Positions 52,470 through 62,900 of a stretch of 64,000 bases of DNA are shown one piece after another. The notes beneath the pieces are model-generated. The model was not told where the DNA came from and did no database searches. It was given only the letters and a program-made list of their open reading frames with translations. The position numbers were made by a program, and so were the translations under genes. The DNA is from Cylindrotheca closterium (taxonomy: Eukaryota > Bacillariophyta > Bacillariophyceae > Bacillariales > Bacillariaceae): contig CAKOGP040001792.1 in assembly GCA_933822405.4 (NCBI GenBank), positions 124,001-188,000 of the forward strand, in the 5' to 3' direction. The first letter of the stretch is position 1. Every line of letters starts with the position of its first letter.

Positions 52470-53335
52470 GAAAAAAAAATTCTCCACAATCACACAATGC
52501 GTTTTTGGTGGGAGAGGAAAATGATTGAATGATTGAATGAATGAGAAGATCGCATGGGTGCAGGAGGGTACACAGCCCACCACGACAGGAAAAGGGGAAA
52601 CCAGGGGAAGGGAGAGGAACTCTCGCACGATCGTGCGATGGGCAAGAGGCTTTGGACTGACGATAAGAAGAGAGGACGGACCGAACGATCTTGCCGACTA
52701 CTTCGAATCAACTGAGAAAACAAACGTCAAAAGATGACGAATGCGTCAAAACCCTTTGGTAGGGGACACTGCAATCGAGCTGACGTCATTCCAGAATACC
52801 TGTTAATCAAGATACCAAGTTGAACTCTCTTTCTTGAAAAAATGCGAAAGAGTGATGATGCGGGAAGCGAAGGGAAGCAACTTTTTTGTTTGGTTTCGTC
52901 ATTACAAAAAAGGTGTAAGTACTATTGACAATGGCAACGTGGAGGATCCCTTGGCTATGGCATGTGGTTTGCATCAAAGACTGCAGTTTGGGAGATGACA
53001 AATTTGAGGCTTTCCATGTTGTCGATAAGAGGTGTGATCGTGTAACCAAACGACGACGACACACAAGTTAGTTAGAAGAACATGACGATTCCAGCATACA
53101 CACCAAAACCTCGACTTCGAGCGAACTCGAATGCCTCGTACCCAACAGGAAAAGAAGGCCTTGTGCCTAGAACTTTAAAAAGTTGAGGCTTGGAATGACG
53201 ACAGGATCTTCTCATTTTGCAATCATGACGATGCGATGCAAGCAACACGTTTGACAGAATTTTCTCACGTATCCTCTTTCTTCCTTCATGTTCTGATTCC
53301 AGTAATCTCCATCTACACAATAAAGTAAACGAAAA
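52470..53335. promoter_or_regulatory. Divergent intergenic region, UPF1 / Mpv17-like
   Basis: 866 bases between two start codons. Only short feature-poor frames. Open sequence continues from UPF1 to 52628 but lacks an ATG. No repeats stand out. Confidence 0.35.
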
Positions 53336-53884
53336 ATGGGACTTTGGGCACGTTACAACGCATTGTTGGAGGCACAACCTCTTTTGACCAAGGCTTTGAC
53401 CTCCTTGACCGGTTTCACAGCCGGTGATATCTTGGCTCAAAACTTTGTCGAAGACAGCGACAAGCCCTACGATATCATGCGTACTGTCCGTCTTGGATCC
53501 TTCGGTTTCTTGATTCACGGAACCACTGGACACTACTTTTACGGATTCTTGGACTCCAAGATGCCTGGAACCAAGCCCATCACGGTCGCCTCCAAGGTCG
53601 CCATTGACCAAACCATCTGGAACCCCATCTTTGGATGCATGTTCTTTGGTTACCTAAACGCTGTCGAGGGCAAGTCCATGGACGACTACGTCAGCAAAAT
53701 CAAGCAAGATCTGCAAACTGCCGTCATGGGATCTTGGGCTGTTTGGGTCCCAGCACACACTATCAACTTTGCTTTCATTCCTCCTTCGCAACGATTGCTT
53801 TACATTAACACTATCCAAATTGGATACAATGTCTTCCTTTCCTTCCTTGGAAACAAGAGTGTTGATGAAGAGAAGAAGGAGTAA
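53336..53884 (+). CDS. Mpv17/PMP22 family membrane protein
   Basis: Single exon, 182 residues, about the family's usual length. Starts MGLWARYNALLEAQPLLTKA, the typical N-terminus, followed by GDILAQ, then RTVRLGSFGFLIHGTTGHYF and YGFLD, and further on DQTIWNPIFG, the most conserved family block. The last third has WAVWVPAHTINFAFIPPSQR, the W-P-x2-N-F signature, and RLLYINTIQIGYNVFLSFL. Four hydrophobic segments are expected. Members sit in the mitochondrial inner membrane or peroxisomes and behave as channels; which organelle applies here is not visible. All signature blocks are intact. Confidence 0.95.
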   Translation: MGLWARYNALLEAQPLLTKALTSLTGFTAGDILAQNFVEDSDKPYDIMRTVRLGSFGFLIHGTTGHYFYGFLDSKMPGTKPITVASKVAIDQTIWNPIFGCMFFGYLNAVEGKSMDDYVSKIKQDLQTAVMGSWAVWVPAHTINFAFIPPSQRLLYINTIQIGYNVFLSFLGNKSVDEEKKE

Positions 53885-54224
53885 ATGTCTTGTTGCTTGT
53901 GGTAATACAATAGTATGGTAGTAGTGCATCAGTAAACTTGCGCATATGTTCAAAAATTACCGACTAGCTACTGCTACTACTACTACCAATACTGTATTTT
54001 GCAGAACAAACAAAAGGACGGAAATGAGTGGAGTGAGGAATGAAAGTGCCAACGGGCACACAGTGCATGGCGATAAAGTGATTGGAGATTGGTTGATGTT
54101 GAAATGAGTTGATTGATTCATTGATTCATTCTTTTTTGCATCAAGATATATAGAGAAGATAAAAGAGACGACGTGGTTTCATTATATATATAAAGTATTT
54201 CTTGGAATGCGACCGAAATGGCTT
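53885..54224. other. Intergenic region
   Basis: 340 bases, AT-rich. TACTGTA at 53990-53996, a TTGATTCA run at about 54105-54130 and TATATA runs near 54183. No gene seen. Confidence 0.5.
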
Positions 54225-54671
54225 TTACGGCCAACTTTCCTTTCTCAAGCACCAATGAAAATTCTTGTTATTCGAAACATGGAGGTGCCTACCGGCAGTG
54301 TATGGGGAAGGTCCATGGTAGTATTCGTTCCTCTTCCAATCTGGGCAGTCTTCCAGCATGTGTGTCATTTGCATTACCGTATGGGCTGGCAGAGGTAGAT
54401 ACCGACAGCCTAGCAATATGTAGGAAAAATCAGATGCGATATCTAGCAAGCGAGATGCAGCTCTAATATCTGGAAGCTCTTCTCCTTGGATCACCTTACT
54501 TCGACGATACCTTGCAAGTTGTTGTTGGATTAACAAAGACGATATCTCATCGGGTTCCACAGTCGTAAATTCTTCTTCTGATGTATATATCGTTGATTGT
54601 GATGTTGATGGCGACTCGAGCTTCTGCTTTTGGCCAATGGAAGTTACGTGGTGATGATAGTAGGAGGAGTA
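54225..54671 (-). CDS. Possible exon(s) of an unrecognised gene
   Basis: A minus-strand open stretch of about 149 codons from 54671 to a stop at 54225 reads like real protein: ESPSTSQSTIYTSEEEF, then EPDEISSLLIQQQLARYRRS and DIASDFSYILLGCRYLPLPA, ending HWCLRKESWP. It has no ATG at its 5' end, so it would need an upstream exon, perhaps in 54900-55074, where another open stretch meets a GTGAGT donor. The phases I tried did not join cleanly. It could equally be a decaying gene remnant. No family recognised. Confidence 0.3.
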   Translation of the reverse strand, partial: YSSYYHHHVTSIGQKQKLESPSTSQSTIYTSEEEFTTVEPDEISSLLIQQQLARYRRSKVIQGEELPDIRAASRLLDIASDFSYILLGCRYLPLPAHTVMQMTHMLEDCPDWKRNEYYHGPSPYTAGRHLHVSNNKNFHWCLRKESWP

Positions 54672-55330
54672 CTAGCCTACTGCTCGCGGCTTTTCAACAG
54701 TCCAATCCCAAGATGTGAGCTTGAAGCTATGGAAAGACCGATACTATTGGTGTTCAACTCTCAAAATTATCCAAAAGTAAATGAGAGTATCGTAATTCAT
54801 TCCCAAATGTCTTCTGCGGAGTTAGACTAAGAGAAAACAAGCGACGACCACATCGTGCTGCCTGGTCATGATGTCGTTCTTGGTGCTGAGGAGCGGGATT
54901 TGACATCGACTCACGTGGATAAAGCTTCTTCTTCCCGATCAAGTAGCCATCGATGTTCGATCGCCTGGTAACAAATGTGTAGTGGAAGGCGGGCAGCAAA
55001 TGATGCCATCTATTGACGACGGTTGGGGATGTTCTTGCTGCAGAGGTCAGGTAGTTTGAAAATTCAAACCACAAGGCTTCTCATACATCACGATTGAAAA
55101 TACCGCGGCCTTTCGCAAACCGTATTTTAACGCTCAGCAATAAATATTCGAGCCCGCACACAAAGACGTTGATGTTCAAAATGGCGAGAAAAGTCGAAAC
55201 ACCATAACGACATCTTCGCTTGGAGAAGACTCACTCAAAACATCATCGCTCACAAACAACTGAAATCGATCACAATTTCAAAATCGAAAATTGAATTCCA
55301 GTACAACTTTACAAAGAAAAAGACAAAAGC
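54672..55330. other. Intergenic or weakly coding region
   Basis: 659 bases with only one minus-strand open stretch (54919-55074) that might belong to the uncertain gene to the left. The right ~200 bp is the A/C-rich presumed 5' region of the I29 gene. Confidence 0.4.
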
Positions 55331-56049
55331 ATGAAGATTACTGCCATTATTGCTACAGCCTTGGTTCTACCCAGCTACGGATTCGTTGTCCCATCTACTA
55401 CCCCTCGCACCAACAGCTTCCTTGCCATCTCCTACCTTGATGAATTGGAACTTTCCTCCCCAGCCGCAGAGGCAACCCGCCCCATGACTAATTTCCCTAA
55501 CGAAGATGCTGAGACCATTGCTCTCGCCAACCAACTAGGTATTGATGACAATGTTGTTCGCAACGAATACGGAAGATGGTTGGCCCGTTACAACAAGAAC
55601 TTTGACATCACCCGTTATTCCCAATTCAAGAAGAACTGGTTGCAACAATTCTCTCATGACGTCAAGTACGGAAAATTCTACACTCTCAATGAATTCGGAG
55701 ACTGTTCAGAAGGTATGTACCCAAGAATGAAAACATTCTGTCACATTCTAAAAGAATGAATCAACATAACTCACCTTGGTTTTTTTTGTCCTTCGCAGAG
55801 GAATACCGTCAAATGATGAGCAAGATGGAGACTCCAGCAGTTGTAACACCAGCTGCTGAAGCAACAATCACAAAGAAGGCCAAGAAGACTCGAGGACCAT
55901 CCACGCAACCAAAGCCAGCTTTTGTTATGGCAGTCAATTCCTGCACCAACCTTTTCAAGAAGAACATCGCCAAGTTCGTAGACATTAGCGGGGGGTTCCG
56001 CAATCTTTCTGAATTGGGGGTTTCCTACAAGAAGGGAAAGAAGAACTAG
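55331..56049 (+). CDS. Stand-alone cathepsin-propeptide inhibitor (I29) domain protein
   Basis: Two exons, 55331-55712 and 55799-56049, with an 86-bp GT-AG intron; 210 residues. Signal peptide (MKITAIIATALVLPSYGF) with a Phe-Val-Val-Pro stretch like the plastid-import motif. Residues 80-140 form an I29 propeptide fold: YGRWLARYNKNF, then RYSQFKKNWLQQF and TLNEFGDCSEEEYRQMM, where the ERFNIN-like spacing and the FxD (N-E-F-G-D) motif are visible; the intron falls inside the last block. No peptidase C1 domain follows, only a Lys/Thr/Pro-rich tail and VNSCTNLFKKNIAKFVDISG. In cathepsins this domain blocks the active site, so this protein may inhibit C1 proteases in trans. Confidence 0.75.
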
Positions 56050-56809
56050 ACTTGCCACTTCGCTTGGCCTATAGTGAAGACACCGGGTGCACTCTAGTGG
56101 AGGTGGTGGTGGCATTGGAGCTTTTCATCTCAAAATTTTGAAACATTTGTTCAATCGATTTGAACAGGCAGCATCATTCATTCGCCGATCGATCAATCGA
56201 ATCGAATCGGCCACTTGATTGAAGCGCCACTAGCTAAGATTTGACTGAATAAACTACTAATAGTATTGCGCCCACTGATGCTGCGATTTAATTGAAGAAA
56301 GCCTGTACCACTTCTTGCTTACCCTATGACGAAGGAGCAACAAACTTCTTGTACTGCACTGACTGATTTCATACTTTTTTTTAAAAACAGATCGGTAACT
56401 ACATACCAGTAACTAACTACATAGGTAGGTAGTACTGTACCTTGAACTCGCATGCATGCTGGCACGCAATGTGGCTGACCCATTCGAACGAAAGCTTCGT
56501 CGATCAATCCGACTTCGCATTGGTCGATCAATTCGAATTGACCACGTAAGCGTTTCAAGTTGATTGGTTAAGTGGCTTTGTACTACGCGTACGTACTTGC
56601 ACGTAAGTGAATTGTCAAACGTTGTTCTCTTGGGTTGATTGATGGCTTGTTGTTGCATTCCCAACGTGCCCATGAGAAGTGCAATTAGCAATTGAAACAT
56701 CACATCAGTAATTTCGAATCACATTGTAGTTGGAGTTTGATTTCCCTTGCATCAGATCTTCTCATTTTCAATACAATCGCGGAAATCACATTGGCGACGA
56801 CTACTGTAT
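56050..56809. other. Intergenic region upstream of NF-YA
   Basis: 760 bases with no gene seen. GATCGATCAATCGAATCGAAT near 56185-56205 is a small inverted/tandem patch. TACTGTA at 56433 and again at 56802-56808, immediately before the NF-YA ATG. The open frame upstream of that ATG starts at TTG and is treated as leader. Confidence 0.45.
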
Positions 56810-57755
56810 ATGTCAGAAAACCTTAAGGAGAACAGGGGTAGTTTCGCAACAAATTCAAAGACGTCAAACAACTCCTTTTCGCCAGCATTTGCGCCGTTTT
56901 CAGAGATGATTACGGCAGCGAATGCTCAGGCTCAACAACAGGCACAAATGGCGCAACCGCAACAACAACAGATGAATCATATGAATCATCATCATGTAGC
57001 ACAACAACTGCATCATCTTCCTCAATCTCACCAAGCCGCTACAGCCCAGCTGGTACATCCTCAAAGTGCCCAACACCACGGCCATCAACATAACGGACAC
57101 CCTGGTGTAAACATTCCTGGTGCACCAGCTGCACCTGCGCCACACCCACTTCAAGCTCCGCAAGGGGGAGTCCCGTCCGCTCAAATGATTTGGAATCACC
57201 AAACTGCAGCTGCGTCACAAATGTATGCTGCCGCCTTTGCTGCTATGGGTGCAGCAAATCAAGTTGTTGTTGCTGCGGCTGCTGCTGATACCTCGAACGC
57301 GGCAGCTCCTCGCCCAACCTTTGTGAATGCGAAGCAATATCGTAGGATTCTGAAGAGGCGAGAAGCTAGAGCCAAGCTCGAAGAATACTACCAACGGAAA
57401 CAAGCTCAAATGAAAGCTCGGAACGACAAGAAACCTTACATGCACGAGTCTCGCCATAGACACGCGATGAAGCGCCCTAGAGGTCCAGGAGGCCGCTTCC
57501 TGACAAAGGTAATCAACAGAATCGACTCGGGTTCCCTTTGTCTCTTTCAACATCAACGCCGTTTTTCACTTTCATTCTCTCTTTGAAATTTAGGCGGAGC
57601 TAGTAGATTACTACAAGGATCATCCTGACGAAGATCCCAGTCGGTTGCAAGACACAATGGGTTCCTCTCCGACTAATGAAACTGCCGCTGACGCTGTTGC
57701 TGCTGGCGCTGCTGCTGCTGCTGTTTCCAACAAAAAGGCCAAAACAGCTGCCTAG
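56810..57755 (+). CDS. NF-YA: NF-YA (CBF-B/HAP2) CCAAT-binding subunit
   Basis: Two exons, 56810-57508 and 57594-57755, with an 85-bp intron; 286 residues. Gln/Ala/His-rich N-terminus (about 33-160). The conserved core starts [20 protein letters not shown] (NF-YB/NF-YC-binding A1 helix) and ends with the DNA-binding A2 block [20 protein letters not shown], whose H-E-S-R-H-R-H-A residues are intact. The linker between the two helices is longer than in plant and animal NF-YA. Exon 2 adds a short Ala-rich tail beginning [14 protein letters not shown]. As part of the NF-Y trimer it should recognise CCAAT promoter boxes. A later ATG at 56906 is an alternative start. Confidence 0.93.
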
Positions 57756-58123
57756 TAGTTTGTCTAACGCCAATTCTCATTCACTCACATCAATCACAAG
57801 CACACACGCAAAAACGATATGCTACTACAATTTCTGAGAGAGCGCACACATGGGGATGTGATTGCTATCAGAATTGTTTCCAATCCATACGCTATATTGT
57901 ACAAAGCCATTTCAACCGTATAACACTAATTTACATCAAATCAGATTACAGTATCTTACTCCGAAACAAGGTGCGAATGAAAATAGAATAGACTCATTCT
58001 TTTCGTTCCCAATACCTGTAGCAACCTCCATCAGAACTGTTCCCAATCTAAACGCTACCGTATATTGTACAAATCCATTCGAATGTATAGAACTAGTAGT
58101 TGCACTATTAAAATCAAATTGTC
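57756..58123. other. Convergent intergenic region with repeated 3' end
   Basis: 368 bases between the stops of NF-YA and the CAP gene. The right part holds unit 1 of a direct repeat whose second unit overlaps the CAP gene's last codons. TACAGTA at 57947-57953. No separate gene. Confidence 0.5.
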
Positions 58124-58192
58124 TTACTCCTGGAACAGGGTGCACATGAAAATAGACTCATTCTTTTCGCCCCCGATAGCAAGCCCCATCCC
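57868..58192. repeat. Imperfect tandem repeat including the CAP gene 3' end
   Basis: Two units of roughly 160 bp (about 57868-58030 and 58035-58192). Shared landmarks in order: ATCAGAA(T/C)TGTT, TATATTGTACAAA, TCTTACTCC, GAATGAAAATAG-like and GACTCATTCTTTTCG. Unit 2 contains the stop and last ~20 codons of the CAP gene; unit 1 is a diverged, non-coding copy further downstream. Confidence 0.75.
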
Positions 58193-59620
58193 AAAACACG
58201 TGAACCTTTCGCTTAGAATGTTCTTGCGAGAAACTCCCTTTCGTTCCTCCATAATCTTTGAATGTATGACGCTCAAGGAAGTTCCCTTCCCGATATTGCC
58301 GTAGAACTCGCAAGGTGTTGGAGCACGACCAGCAGCCAAATCATTGGCGATCCCCTGGGCCAGCGTATCTAATATAATATTGCGTTGAAGCAAATACATT
58401 CCACGAGCCACGCGCTCACGATGAATGATATTGTGGTAGTCTTCAGGGATCACAGGACCTTTCTGTTTTTTGTCACCATTCGTGTCATTCCCGCCGCCCA
58501 GACTCCCACGTCGAACGACACTCTCCAACATACTACCCAACGACGATCGTCGACGTGCCATACGATGAGGGTTTTCTGAATCACCACCATATGTATTTCC
58601 TGGCTCCGTGCCTCCACCAAGGGAACCCCTCCTAATAGTCCGGCTCTGTCCACCATCTTGACTTTCGCCATACTGAACATCACCATCATCCGATTTTCCA
58701 CCAAGAGACATCCGTCTAGTGAGGGCTCCAAAGGAACCACGACGCGCTTGCTTCGGCTTTGCTGAATTCCCAGTCTTGACACTGTTGTGTGTACTTGAAT
58801 TGAGACCGTTTTTCTTCTTTCGAGCCTTTGACGTCTTGGGAGAGTTCTTAGGCGAGTTGCTAGCTCGACTACCAGGTGAAAGTTTCCTGTTATTCCCCTT
58901 TCTGCTTCCTCTGCTCCTTCCACTTTTGCTACTTTGTTTCGAATTCAGACTCTGCGCTATTGAATGTTGTTCAGATTGGCTATCAATCTCACTATCCCTT
59001 GAGCCTTTCCTTGGACCACCATGGTCAGATAAGGGCAAAAGGGCCATGGAACCTTCTTTACCTTCTGATTCTGTCACCAAATCCCCCTCATCGACTTCTG
59101 TAATAGGTTCATTTTTTACACCGCTCTTTCGAAAAAAGTCTTTCAGACGTTTCTTCTTTTTCTTTTGCTTGTTCTTCTTTTTGCTGTCATTCCGGCTTTT
59201 GATGCTTTTTCGGGTCATAACTGGAGAGGATTTGACAGAGTCCTTTTCGTCGCCACTGCCAACGCTATTGGTATCAGTGGCCGAATTCTTATTGGAAAAG
59301 CCACCCCAACTGTTTGTTGACTCAGCGTCCTCATCTGAAGATTCACTCACCCAATCCGCAGGCATATCTCCTGTCAATCCATTTTCCTCATAACCATACG
59401 TCCGCTCTTTTTCACTAATTTCGTTTTGATGTTGAACCCGATGGTAAAAACTTCCAGACTGAGAAGCAGGAGTGGTAATACTGGAAGCAAAGGAACGCAC
59501 AGAGGAGTTCATCTCAAGGTCCAGAGCTAAATCTCTGTCCAACAAATCATCCACTGCTTTGCTTCGTGCTGGCTCTTTCGTCCCTCCCGTGAGGGAAAGC
59601 CTACGCATTATCTTTACCAT
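58124..59620 (-). CDS. CAP-superfamily (YkwD/SCP-like) protein with RRxS repeats
   Basis: Single exon, 498 residues, ATG at 59620. Most of the protein (1-390) is Ser/Asn/Lys-rich and likely disordered. It carries at least six R-R-x-S sites (MRRLSLTGG at the start, then RRGSFG, RRMSLGG, RRGSLGGG, ARRRSSLG and RRGSLGGG), the consensus of basophilic AGC kinases such as PKA. The C-terminal ~105 residues look like a CAP domain: YHNIIHRERVARGMYLLQRN, an alpha segment ILDTLAQGIANDLAAG, then ILSERFTCFGMGLAI and IFMCTLFQ. The usual CAP His/Glu cluster is not complete, so the activity is doubtful. No signal peptide, unlike secreted CAP proteins. Divergent from the BTB gene. Confidence 0.65.
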   Translation of the reverse strand: MVKIMRRLSLTGGTKEPARSKAVDDLLDRDLALDLEMNSSVRSFASSITTPASQSGSFYHRVQHQNEISEKERTYGYEENGLTGDMPADWVSESSDEDAESTNSWGGFSNKNSATDTNSVGSGDEKDSVKSSPVMTRKSIKSRNDSKKKNKQKKKKKRLKDFFRKSGVKNEPITEVDEGDLVTESEGKEGSMALLPLSDHGGPRKGSRDSEIDSQSEQHSIAQSLNSKQSSKSGRSRGSRKGNNRKLSPGSRASNSPKNSPKTSKARKKKNGLNSSTHNSVKTGNSAKPKQARRGSFGALTRRMSLGGKSDDGDVQYGESQDGGQSRTIRRGSLGGGTEPGNTYGGDSENPHRMARRRSSLGSMLESVVRRGSLGGGNDTNGDKKQKGPVIPEDYHNIIHRERVARGMYLLQRNIILDTLAQGIANDLAAGRAPTPCEFYGNIGKGTSLSVIHSKIMEERKGVSRKNILSERFTCFGMGLAIGGEKNESIFMCTLFQE

Positions 59621-59956
59621 TGTCAGCGGGTAGGTGTAACTATATTATTTATTTTACTGGACTTCAATGGAAAGACGAAGAGTCTCTTCCGAACTGTTTT
59701 TCTACGATACTGTCGCCGCTGGTGCAGGCAGGTCGTGGTTTTTCGAAGATAGGGGAAACTTTTTTTGGACGGTATGACCTGTCAGACCGAAACGTAATCG
59801 TGGTCGGAGGAAGGACGGACACACTATATTGTCGGGCCGGCGCGCCGTTGAGCGATGTTGGCGAGCTTATTATTGCGTCACAAAACTGCCTCCACTTTGG
59901 CAATCCATCAACTACTGTAGCAGCACCACACACGCACCAACCATACCGACGGGACA
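59621..59956. promoter_or_regulatory. Divergent promoter region, CAP / BTB genes
   Basis: 336 bp between the start codons. A TACTGTA heptamer at 59913-59919 lies 38 bp upstream of the BTB ATG. Inferred shared promoter. Confidence 0.35.
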
Positions 59957-62900
59957 ATGGCAGAGATTTTCCAAGAGGATCTTGAGAGACAGACACGAGA
60001 GTCTCTTCACTCCTTCCTACCAATGGATGATCCGTATGAAACCTCCTTTGGCGATGCAGAAAGACACGACCATCATTTAGTAATACGACAGCATCCGTCA
60101 CGAATACCTGACACAGAAATGGATGTGATCATGTCGCCACGAATTTCGAGGTCAAGGTCCAGGCTACATCAGAGCTATTCCAAACGACAAAACTTGATCA
60201 AAAGGGGTAGAGCACTGATTCATCGTGGAAGGGGATCGAAACAAGAAGAAGAGTCAACAGATATGATATCATCTGTCATGTCCAACAGCTTTAGCATTGA
60301 TGATGGTTCCTACAAAGACGATCTTAGAAGGTCCATCCTCGAAGAGGAAGCATCAAGGGAAAACTCGAAACCTCACAATTGTAGAGAGGGAAAATATCGA
60401 AAGCTGAAGCGTGAGCTTGAACAAGATGAAAAAGCTTCAGGCGGAACGTCGTCGTTGTCCACCAACAATGGAGGAGACAGTGGTGACAGGAGCAGGACCG
60501 GTTTGGGACATCCACCATTGCATGAAAAGACAGAGAGAGGAGTGATACAGACAGCTAGTGTTTCGGCGTCGCATACTATATCTCCGATAGTCACAGTTCA
60601 CGACGCATCTCACTCCAACATGAATGCTGATAAACTTTCGTCTAGTAGGACGAGGATACAAGCCCCTGCCGCATCCATCAAGAGAAATGAAACGAAAATT
60701 AATGTTGGCGAACAACAATCGGTGTCGTCGGATGATGCTAGACAGCGGACGGAAGAACGGGTACTGTACTTGAAACAGTGGCTTAAGGACCGAGATGCCC
60801 AAAATGATGTGGCGACCGAACCAGAAGTGGTCCCTTCTGCAGAAAGCAGCAAAAAGAAAGAAACTTCGGTGAATACACCGCCACTTAGTGTCACAAAGCC
60901 GACAGCAAAAGTCTCACCGAAACAAAACAAGCAAATATCATCGGTGGATAGGACACCACCGCCACGCACTGTCACAAACCCGACAGCAAAAGTCTCAATG
61001 AAACAAAACCAGCAAATATCATCGGTCGTTAGGACACCAGAAGCGGCTGGCAACATCGGTATTTCTTCTGGTTTCCCCTTTCCTCATGACGCTGACATTA
61101 CACTTGAGTCAGCATCATGCAACGTCTCAGAGTTGACAACAACGATTTCGTCAAAGGAACAGAGAGAATCATCTGGACTATCTAGCAAAGCATCGACGCC
61201 CGTTCCACCAAATAGAAAGAAACAACCCATGACTAATACGGAGCCAACGAAGCCCAATTCGCTCGAGTTAACCAAGTCATTGGATGATATGAATCAGATG
61301 CTTCCGCCAGGGCCCAGAGGATCCAACCTCCCTATAGAGCAGCAAAGGGGATCTAAGGCATCTCCCAAAACGATCTCGACGGTTTCATCGGAAGAGAGAA
61401 ACTATCTTTCTTCGTCGCGAAGAAAATCCGAGCCCCTTCAATCGCTCCTTGATTCTGACTCTCAAGAGGATTTCAGTATTGATCGCCTCCAAGCACTTGA
61501 CGTGTTCGAGTATGTCGAAGAGAAGATGAGCTACCCACTAGATGAGCCGCCAACATCAAAGGGATCAATGCCTGTGGCGAGAACGTATTCAAAGATGTCA
61601 ACTCTACTTTCGCATACATCGAGTGCAAATTCTGATGGTATACGTACCATTGCACAGGAAAGTAGGGACGAACCACCGATTGACGCAAGGAGCATTGCAT
61701 GTCCAGATAATGAGTCGAATGAATCTCCTGCAGAACCTTCTTGTAAAGTGATGCGAGCTGATGACCACCAGTCTTCTATACATTCAGCAAGGCCCTATGC
61801 TAAAAGTGAGAAAGGCAAAATTGATGGAGACATGCCAATGGACACCAATACTAGGGTTTCGGGCCATGAGCCTCGTATACAACCCATTACTCCAATTTCC
61901 AAGACTGAGAACGAAGTGGTTGTCGAGATAAAGCCTCCAGAAAGTGATCAAGTGATACTTCATGTGTCTTCAAGCTTGACTGACTCGATACAGGGCAGAA
62001 AGTTTTCTCCGTCTCGCGCAACCTCAAAGATGTTGAGCATCCCTCATGGAAACAAATCGACACCGTCTCTTCGGAAATCCAAAAGAGCATTTATCACACC
62101 TGATGGTGATGCTTCTGTCGATATGTCTGTCAGCTACAAGGACGAGGCAAGCTTTGATTATTCCAAAGAAAGTGTAAAGAAAACTGATGAACGCATTTGG
62201 AGAATGGATCCAATCGATAGTCTCGCCGACTTCATCCTTCAAATTCGAGATAAAGGGAATGGAAAGAGCAGCACATATCATGTTCACAAACACAGGCTTG
62301 CATGTGGACGACGAAAGTCAGCACATTTGGACTCTTTGTTCAAGCAACACAGCACCAGTTCGGCTCATTTCTTGTTTTGCAGCAAGTCGTGTGATGTCTT
62401 TCCATCTGTGCTCGATTTCATGTATTGTGATGATTCCGAACTGGGGTTCACTACAACAAGTGTGGTCGTCTATAGATGGATTGGCTATGAGCTAAAGATC
62501 AAGGCATTAGTCGCTGCTACGACGAGATTCATTCACGAAGATATGCAGGTATCAAACATGACGTCTTATGTCTCAGACATGGAAAACTACGGGAATCTAG
62601 GCATGAGGAAGATAATGGCGGAGAAATGTGCATCCAAAATTGAACACATTAGCGAGCTAGACTCCCTTTGGATCCTAATGGACCCCGACCTCTTTCGCGA
62701 TACCGTTTCATGCACGCTGATAGATCGGACAAAGACGAGTCAACATCTGAGCATCCTCATAGCTGAGTACACGGCGCTACACAAACACGAAATGAGCAAG
62801 GCTATGTTTGGAAATCTCACTTCTTCGACTATTCTCCCCAAGATTGCTCGTGAAGCCGCCCTTCCTCTTCTCGAAATTTGCTTTTCGTACGGGTCTCCTG

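Noticed and set aside
52470..52628. 53-residue N-terminal extension of UPF1
   Set aside because: Open but begins at a non-ATG codon; the ATG at 52469 gives the usual acidic UPF1 start.
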